NCBI GenBank assembly: GCA_039881045.1
Contig: JAYWVB010000022.1
Span: 248,001-312,000, forward strand
DNA length: 64,000 nucleotides
DNA from: Chaetomium olivaceum
Taxonomy: Eukaryota; Ascomycota; Sordariomycetes; Sordariales; Chaetomiaceae
Direction: 5' to 3'
The position numbers and the translations under genes were made by a program. Numbering within the stretch: the stretch's first letter is position 1; the number at the start of each line of letters is the position of its first letter. This document shows, piece after piece, positions 56,621-64,000 of the stretch. The notes below the pieces were generated by a model. That model had not been told where the DNA came from. It searched no databases and saw only the letters and a program-made list of their open reading frames with translations.

Positions 56621-57659
56621 TTGGATTTGGGTTGACCCAAGACGCGGAACTCTTTCGGTGGCACCTCGCTGGGCGGGTTGGTGCGAGAGACGAAAAGGGG
56701 CAGGCAACCATTAGTCTGTCTTGGGAAGGCATGACAGACAAAACAAGGACCAGTTTTTGGATGCAATATTCCGGCATGGGCTAAAAAATCAACACAACAA
56801 AAACGACATTGGGCATCACGGGAAAGGGGGGATTTGGAGAGGCGTTTCGTTTTGCTTTGTTTCGCTTCACCCCTCACTTACTTTTACACACTACCCGCCC
56901 TCCCCCCCAACCGATCCTTATTTTCGGGAGAGTAGGTGGGCGGTTCTTCTTCGCATTAACATGACGGGAAACGATACAACCGGCACACGCAAGGCCCAGC
57001 CAGCGCATCGGGATGATTGGCCGGGGGAAGGAAGGGATTGAGGGAGAGCGGGATATGAAGACGAAGATAATGTATAGCTACTGATCTCTCAGCCGGTACT
57101 TTGGTAGAAAGCCAGGACGACAGGGAGATGGATGGGGATTGGTTGGGAGGCTTTGGGAAACGCAGCGCGGCGTCGGGGCTGGCTGGCAGGGCGGGCGGCG
57201 GGCGGCGGGCGGAGGTCATTGCGCTGGCTTGCTTTTGCTTGCTTCTACACTCTCTAAGGTACCGGGCCGGGTACACACTCGCATCACACTACTACTACTA
57301 CCTACCTACACCACGTACACATATTTAATGATAATACCCGTTCGAACAGCGCCACTTTCTTTTTTGGGTTTGCATGTTTCGGACACGGCGCTGTCCGGTC
57401 GCGCGGTAGGGTCGTCTGGGGACATATATTACACTGCATACATCGGTGGGCAGGTATGTATGTACACTTCTGCGGCGTCACGGCGCGGACTGGGCAAGCA
57501 TGGCACCGGCACAGCCGGTTGGAAGCTGGAAGCTGGAGGAAAGGTTGGGGCGCTTTCGGTCATCTGCGGTTTGGCGGCGCTGTGGTTTTGGTGAGGTGGT
57601 GTGCTCGCCCCAATTTGGGGGGGTAAGGCGGGCGGGAGCGGCTTGATTGAGGGCGCCGA

Positions 57660-57780
57660 GCGCTTGGGTGGTAGTGTATGTAGTATTGGTGTGGGTGTGG
57701 TGTGGTGCAATGGTGTGGTGCAGTGCGATGCTGTGTAGCATGGTGCAGTGTGGTGTGGTTGTGGTGTGGTGCGGGAAGGA
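57660..57780 (+). repeat. TGTGG/GGTGT-rich low-complexity tract
   Basis: Imperfect GTGTGG and GTGGT units dominate about 120 bp, strongly G/T-skewed on the plus strand. Confidence 0.7.
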
Positions 57781-59164
57781 TTTCAGCTGCATGCTGTGTG
57801 TGTGTGTCATCTATTCTCGGGCACCGTCCGACTGTTTGTATGTATGTAAGTACGATGCGAAATGGAGTTAGCCATTTACAGTACAGTTCACGGCGTACAT
57901 CGTGCGCAGGAGTGCATTGGCAGGTAACCGGAACAGACTACAAACTGATTTGATGTGTTGGGGTTAGCATACACGCCGACCATGACCTTGACCTCAGTCT
58001 CCCGAATATCGAATCTTGAGACACCATGATTTGTGATATTTTTTTGTCAATTAGGCAGCCACACTTGGTTTCGTTGTGAAGAACAGCCAGAAGTTCTAGA
58101 CCATGGAGGCGTTGCGTGTTTCGAGTACTCGAATTGTCATTGCAAATCAGGGTCTCCGTGTAACTCTGCGCAACACACGCAGCCCGAAACCTCAGCCGCC
58201 CAGACAGTCGCACGGCATTGAAATTGCTAGGTAGACGACGCTTGGATCTGGGTAACTTTAGGCATTGACAATTGCTTCGAGAAACATTCGAGACCTGGTT
58301 CAGCAAATCTCTCTCGTCGTTTTCGTCCCAATCAGAGACATTTCCCGATGCTTCCCCCCGAAAGCTTAAATCTCATCATAGCTGGCTGATGAGGTGTTGT
58401 CAGCTTTACTTTGCCGGGTTGGGAAGATCAGCTGCTGACGAAACGGGTGAGCCGACTGCTTTGGGACAATGCTGGTGGCCGCTGAGGGCCGCATCCGAAA
58501 TGACCGGTTCATGCCATGGGCCGTGTTTGTAGGTCGCACGATTGACTGTGCTGGCGCCCTTCAACAACGAGGACTGCCCTCTGCGTAGAGAATACAGATT
58601 AGACGACCCGCTTCAGTTCGAATTGTAAACAATCGTCATTTGAATTTTGGCCGGGTTATCCCTCGCCCAGAACGACGTGTCAGGGTTTCGAGGTTTTCTC
58701 CAGTGTTTCTGGTGTTTGGTTGAGTGGCAGTCAGGCACGTCAGGGACTCGAAGACAATGCATTGTGCGTCCAATGGCCAATCAACAGCTCTGGATGCGAG
58801 CGGCCCGCAAAGTGGGTCTTGTCTCAAGGCTGCTCGACCGCCATGATTGGTCCTCGTTGACCCTCGTCTCTCGTCTCATCCCCATCGAGAATCCGTCTTT
58901 GTGCCCCTGCTCCCCTGGGAAATGGAGCCATTCGATCTCATGTTCGAAACCGGTCCACCAGTGGTGGGAATGCGACATCGCGTCAGGCACAGAAGGCGGA
59001 AATTCCCGCAATTCCGACAGGATTTCCAGGTTGTGAGTGGAAGGCCGATGATACCGCCGCAGAGGAAGAACCAGTCGATGGCTGACAGCTGTCGGTTTTT
59101 CCAGCTTCACTCAGCTGAGACATGCTTCAGGCCCTGCAGCCACCCCGAGACATGGTAACGCCAG

Positions 59165-59199
59165 CACACACACACACACACATACACACACACACACAC
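59165..59199 (+). repeat. CA dinucleotide microsatellite
   Basis: About 17 CA units with a single T interruption. Confidence 0.9.
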
Positions 59200-60566
59200 G
59201 ACGCACGTACCGACATACACATACACAATGAGGTAGCGAGTCATCCTCTTCTGGAAAACCTACCCGGAGCCCAATTGGTGTGTCTATTGCGGCGAACATG
59301 CACGGAAAACATGGCGGTGACCGCGTCTGCAGCTCTTGCCTCGTGCGGTGATGCCGTCGTGCGGAGCCTGGGCAGAAGTGGGCAGAAGTGCAGGTACACT
59401 AACTGTTCTTGAGGTAGGTTATTCTGCGCGGCACAGCGATCGAACCCATCAAACCATCGAATTGTCATTGTCTGTTCGAACCCCCAACCACCCCGTCACT
59501 GCAACTCTCCCTGAACAGCTGCTGTGTGTTGTCAATTGGAAACACCACTTACCACGTCTGGACGACGGGATCTCAAATGACGGCAAATTCCAGACCTGGG
59601 GTCTCTTTGTCTCTCGCTTGATGAACCAACCGAACCGCCGACGGAAGCAGTGCAGCGATGGATGCAACCATCCGCCTTGGATCGACTGCACCCCGACCAC
59701 ACAATGTCCCCACATGGCGCCGATGGTTGCCAGGGCCACCCCCGACTCAGGCCCCTGGCGAGATTAGCGGTGCATGTCGGTGCAAGTCGACGGCCCAATC
59801 CCCAGCCTCGATCCTTCTGTCAGCCGCTCACAATCTGTCATCCCATTCGACATCGCGACAAGAGGCCAAAGCGCTCCGTCAATCATCGCACCCGGGGTGG
59901 CTGACTTGGCAGCCCTAGGGGTCCTGCGGCCGGGCTGTGGGGTGTGTGGGAGGTGAAAGTGTTTGGGGGTTTCGATCGAGGGAACTGAAATAATGCTCGC
60001 CATGGCGCGCTCCATCGCGGGAGCCTTCTCTGTGTCCACCATGTAACCCGCTCCATGACCGCGCTTCCAAGGTTCTTAAAGTTGCGCCAACCCCCCCGAC
60101 GGCTTTGCTCTGTTGTTGCGTAACAACATCGAACCACGTCAAGTCCACCCAACACTGCGGCACAGTCGTCTCAAGTGGGCTATTTCTGCATCCGTCGACG
60201 CCGCACCGATCTGGTCGGAATCGGGCAAACAGCTCGAAACAGTGACATTCGTTGTCGCCGCTTGCGTGGCTAAGCGCCGTCCACTCAACCCCACGGGCCG
60301 CCTCCATCTGCGCATCACCACGGCGCTTCCGGGACTTTCTTGAGATTCCCATTGGCCGTACGCCGTAACCCTTCATTCACAAAGACGACTGCCACGTTGG
60401 TTAGTCGCTCGTCTCGCGTCTCTCCGTACCCTGGTACCACACCCCGGGCCGGTCGTTCCAGACGCTCAAGGCAGCGACACACAACTTGTTCCACTTTATA
60501 AGAGATCCTGCTGCGCCATCTCGAGACTGGGTCCGTTGAGGCGCAACAAGTCCACGTTCCATCGAG

Positions 60567-62341
60567 ATGGATCCCACCACCACGCTCTTTACGTTCATGC
60601 TGTAAGTTCTTTTTTAGCAAGCCTCTTCCTCGTTCGTTGTTCATTTTGGTCCTCCGATCATCCATTCGCTGCTCAGTCTGGCCCTGTGCTGCCCTCTTGG
60701 TATCATCCAATCACTCTTTCTTCGGATATACCTAGCCACTCTCTCTCTCTCTCTCTCTCTCTCTTACCGTCTTCCAACTGTACGTCTTGGTCTTGATCCA
60801 GATTGGTGGCGCATTGTCCGAGAGGATTGGCTCTGCTCCCCGTCCTGTCGAGTGTGGTCTTACCCGAGCCCTCGCAGTTCAAGGGCGCATTCCTATCCCG
60901 ACGGCACCGCCGGGCCACGCAATGTCTTACACTCAAACCCGAAAACTAACACGAAGCAGGCGAACACCTCCTTCAATCAAAGCCGTACAACTTATCGGAT
61001 CTTGGGACAACTTCACCAAAAGCTACACCATGGAGCGCGATAGCCGACGGGACCGTGGCCAATGGAAGGGTTGCTACACTTTCAAGGATATCACCTGTGA
61101 AGGGGATGCCGGGAGCATACCGAAACGGGATGGAGGCCTAAAGATGGGTCACACATACTACTACTACGTAAGTGCCACTTCCCAACCGGGATGAACTGAG
61201 TCACTGACCGGGGACATATATAGTACGAACTTGACGGAGCTTCTGAGGTTCATGATCCCTCTCAGCCATCGACGACCACCTGCCCATACCTTCCTGGCCA
61301 GACCGTCAACACTCTTTGGATTCCTGTCGAGCAGTCGCAGAGGAAACGCAGCGCCTCATTGACATCGCTGCACGAGGCCGACTTTAAGACTATGGACCCG
61401 GCCAGCAAGTTCATTTCCCCGAGGCCAGCTCCAACCCCCCCAGAGCCGGCTCGTCGGCTTGGGACTGCGCCCCTCCGGATGCCGCAGCAGACGCGTCCGT
61501 CAAGGTCACCGTCGCCGAGCTCCCGTTGGCATTTCTCAGCAAGGAAGCTTTTCAGCCGCAAATCGAGCTCGTCTTCACTCAAGGACATGCAGATTCCGCA
61601 GGCGGAATTTGAAAGGACTCCCAGGTCGGAGGGTAGCAGGTCAAGGGATATCTCGCCCGAGTCGCTGCGCAAGTTCCTGGTCGACGACGCGCCGCTTGAG
61701 CACGAACAGGACGACAGCAATGGGCCGGCCATTGACATTCCGGAGGACATTGTCGAGGAGAACGAGGACGACGACAACTTCGCCACCTCGGCCGTCTCGG
61801 AAACAATGCAATTCACCGGGTTGTCCCCTCCCCCGCCGCGCGCCCTCTCCCCGGCCATGACCATCGCCTCCGTCGACGACACCGAGAGGCTCGCAAGCCC
61901 CTACCTAAACATGCCGCCGGCCCCAACCCGCACACCACCCCGCCTCCCGACCCTCAACACTGCCCTACCAGCGAAGCACCACCCCTCCTTCCCGCTCTCC
62001 GCTCTCTGCCCGGAGTCGCCCGACTCCAACTCCCCACCGGGCTTCTACCTGTCCGACGCCGACGATGACGACTACGAAGAGGAGGACGACGTCCTCGGCG
62101 CTGCTGCCCCGGTCCAGAAGAACCCCTTCGCGAGGAACATCGCCGCCACCCTGTCGACGTACTCGCTCCCGCGCACCGCCGGGACTGATGGAAGCTGGCT
62201 ACCCCCGCGGCAGCGGCTGAGCAGCAGTCTGCAGTGCCAGGGTCGCTGATGCTTACCAACCCGATCCCGGATGCGGGGCTGGGTGAGCTGGTTACAGAGT
62301 TGGGCTGGATGGCGCAGGCTATTGGTGGGCGCTACGCCTAA
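60567..62341 (+). CDS. Glycogen-binding (CBM48 / AMPK-beta type) domain protein, one frame break near the C terminus
   Basis: Exons 60567-60601, 60960-61167 and 61224-62341 give about 453 aa. The N-terminal domain matches AMPK-beta/CBM48 glycogen-binding modules: IKAVQLIGSWDNFTKSYTME, GQWKGCYTFKDI and KMGHTYYYYYELDG, with VHDPSQP and LPGQTVNTLWIPVE closing the fold. A Ser/Pro/Arg-rich disordered region with basic RKLFSRKSSSSSLKDM and an acidic stretch follows. In the frame as read it stops at 62249. The next frame gives PGSLMLTNPIPDAGLGELV then TELGWMAQAIGGRYA and stops at 62341, a well-ordered end, so one base is probably missing in the C5 run at 62202-62206. The function of this fungal family is unknown to me. 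The first intron is long (358 bp) and holds a (CT)13 repeat. Confidence 0.75.
60739..60764 (+). repeat. CT dinucleotide microsatellite in first intron of the CBM48 gene
   Basis: Thirteen CT units lie within the 358 bp intron 60602-60959. Confidence 0.9.
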
Positions 62342-63619
62342 CTAATTCCGGTTCCCTTTCCGTTTTATATTTGGTTTTTAAAAAGATTTCTTTGGGTGTT
62401 CAAATGCAGGGTGCACGGCAAAATAGATTTATGGTGTCTGGTTTGGTCTGGTTTGGGTTTTGCATACAGAGCATTGAGCGAGCGGGTACCGGTTTGATAG
62501 ATACCTGGGTCTTTCTTTTTTCTCCTTTGTCTCGAACTAGTTTCTGGTGTGGGAAGGGGGAGGAGGAGGTTCTGGATTGTGATGAAGAGGAATCATGTTG
62601 GATGTGCGAGATGTCGGTGTGGAAGGTGAATGATGGGATGGCGGTTGACGAGCACCATGGATGATGCTGGGGATGGATGCGGTGGTTGCTTGTCACGGGA
62701 CACAAATGCACGTTGATAGAAATCTAATCAACTCCGACGCCGAGATGGCTGTCTGTCCACCTCTCTTCTCTCACGTCCCCAACTACCTACCTGCTGTGAC
62801 CCATTGTCCACGCGCAAATATGAGCCCTTCCCAACGGGGACATATCTTTCCCTTCCATTTCCTCGAATTAATAACCCATAAGCAAACCAAAAACTTCCCA
62901 TATTAACATTTCAAACCATGCCATGTCCCATGTGATCTCATCCCCAGACCCAAGCAAGGAGGTCGCAAGTTGTTGCCTGCCTACCCTCCCCTGCCCTGTC
63001 CTGTCGTGCCCGAACCGAACAAGACAGACCCCATCGTGAGTGAGTCCCCAGAATGCCAATACGACGTCAGCACTCACCCAGCACCCAGTACTCACCCGGT
63101 GGAGATGCCAGGAAGGGGGAAAAAAAAGGAAGAAAAGAAAAACACAGCCACGCACACGATGCTTTGCTGCTGCGAGGCTCACGCTGTTGCACGAGACGAG
63201 GTAAGGAAGGTGAGCCTGAAACGGCGCAGTCAGACTGTGCCGCACGCTAGCCCTGTTCGTGATATTTAGTCCAATTGGGGTTTCTGTGCGGATGGATGGC
63301 ATGCATGGGTGGTGTGGATGATGGATGATGGTTGATGGATGATGGTTGCCTGGGTTGTGGGGATGGTTTGTTTACTTCGCCCCTTTTTCTTGAGGGTTTG
63401 GTTTTTTTAGTTTGTTGGGATGAGGGGAGAGGGGTGTTTTTTCAGCAACCCATTCTTGGTCGTCTCGTGGTGGTTAATTTGTTGGAGAGTAACACATGTA
63501 TAAATGATTGTGAATCGAGAAATGCATCCAGAAGTGATGTAAAGTATACACGAATCATGTCTCGTATATCATACACCTCTAAGATACATACAATCCCCCA
63601 CTACTCACTACTCACCCCC
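62342..63619. other. 1.3 kb convergent intergenic region
   Basis: 3' regions of the CBM48 and PPR genes. It contains an ATGG/ATGATGG-rich patch (63290-63350) and an A-rich run (63118-63140). No gene is supported. Confidence 0.55.
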
Positions 63620-64000
63620 TCATCCAATGTTCGCCTCCCTGAACCTCTCAGCCAACTGCTCGTTGATCAACCCCTGCTCATATGCCAGATGCCAGAACCG
63701 GTGTTTCCACCATCACTCTCCCCTCCCCCCCCCGCCGCCCTGCACGGCGCCCAGCTCATCAGCTGTGCCAATCTTGCGGGCGGCCTCCACGACGCGCATG
63801 GCAGCCTCACCGTCACCGATCTGCACGACGGGCCGCAGCAGGTCGTAGAGGGTGCCAAACGTGATAGTGCTGCTGCCGCGGACAAAGACGCGGTCAAAGA
63901 TGTCGAGGGCGCGGCGGACCTCGCCGGCCTGGCAGTAGCCCTGGATGGCGCGCTCCCAGAAGACGCGGTCGATGCTTTTGTTGTCGTGCAGCCGCCTGTT
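63620..64000 (-). CDS. 3' end of a pentatricopeptide-repeat-type protein (partial), with an in-frame TGA
   Basis: The gene enters from the right window edge. The minus-strand frame from 64000 reads RVFWERAIQGYCQAGEVRRA, LDIFDRVFVRGSS and LLRPVVQIGDGEAAMRVVEA. This helix-turn-helix pattern is that of PPR proteins, usually organellar RNA-binding factors. After a Gly run from a C9 stretch (plus strand 63724-63732) a TGA occurs at 63713-63715. The same frame then continues WKHRFWHLAYEQGLINEQLA to a second stop at 63620-63622, and that segment looks like genuine protein. Either the first stop is real, or two compensating errors or a missed intron at the homopolymer hide the true join. Confidence 0.6.

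Larger units (their letters stand above)
56621..60566. other. 3.9 kb gene-free region with microsatellites
   Basis: The longest stretch here without a supportable gene. It includes the SUR2 3' UTR and a GGC-rich patch (57180-57215). A TGTGG-rich tract lies at 57660-57780 and a CA repeat at 59165-59199. The last part (60400-60566) is the leader of the CBM48 gene. All open frames are short, overlap on both strands and show no domain. A noncoding RNA cannot be excluded. Confidence 0.5.

Noticed and set aside
59915..60376. 153-codon minus-strand open frame in the gene-free block
   Set aside because: No domain, no leader, mixed composition and overlap with other short frames on both strands.

Overview
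The window is nuclear DNA of a filamentous ascomycete, most likely a Sordariomycete (Sordariales/Chaetomiaceae-like; inferred from protein content, not searched). The evidence is GC-rich coding sequence, short 47-150 bp introns with GTRNGT donors and CAG/TAG acceptors, compact gene spacing on both strands, and ascomycete-specific families (ATG15 with Thr-rich Cys repeats, GH71 alpha-1,3-glucanase, GT90/CAP10, MKK1/2-type MAPKK, fungal alpha-actinin). I see no tRNA or rRNA gene, no CRISPR array and no recognisable transposon.

Layout. 0-15 kb: cell-wall-integrity MAPKK (+), PUS7 pseudouridine synthase (-), alpha-actinin (+), VPS9-domain Rab GEF (-). 16-30 kb: ATG15 vacuolar lipase (+), a RING/zinc-finger/SH3 protein (+), mitochondrial enoyl-CoA hydratase (-), RER1 (+), PAF1 (+), GT90 glycosyltransferase (-). 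30-45 kb: ribosomal proteins uS8 (-) and eS12 (+) head to head, PIN4-type parvulin (-), an SRA-YDG domain protein (-), a neurochondrin-like protein (-), a CLC chloride channel/transporter (+), a proline-rich protein (+) and TCTP (-). 45-64 kb: an ABM-like dimeric barrel protein (+), a secreted deuterolysin-like metalloprotease (-), a large modular GH71 enzyme (+), sphinganine C4-hydroxylase SUR2 (+), a glycogen-binding (CBM48) domain protein (+), and the 3' end of a pentatricopeptide-type gene (-). A 2.3 kb and a 3.9 kb stretch on either side of SUR2 hold no gene I can support.

The genes do not form a biosynthetic cluster or a defence island. Most are housekeeping (signalling, RNA modification, translation, ER/Golgi retrieval, endosomal traffic, transcription, autophagy). 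The right third adds secreted or lineage-specific functions: cell-wall glucan hydrolysis, a secreted protease and a stress-type barrel protein.

A dominant technical feature is that at least nine otherwise convincing genes need one or more single-base frame corrections, mostly at C/G/A homopolymers. This looks like residual sequencing error rather than mass pseudogenisation. The most interesting biology is the SRA-YDG protein, the ATG15 repeat encoded by a symmetric exon, the polyglutamine insertion inside a GT90 domain, the RING/zinc-finger/SH3 architecture, and the multi-module GH71 protein.
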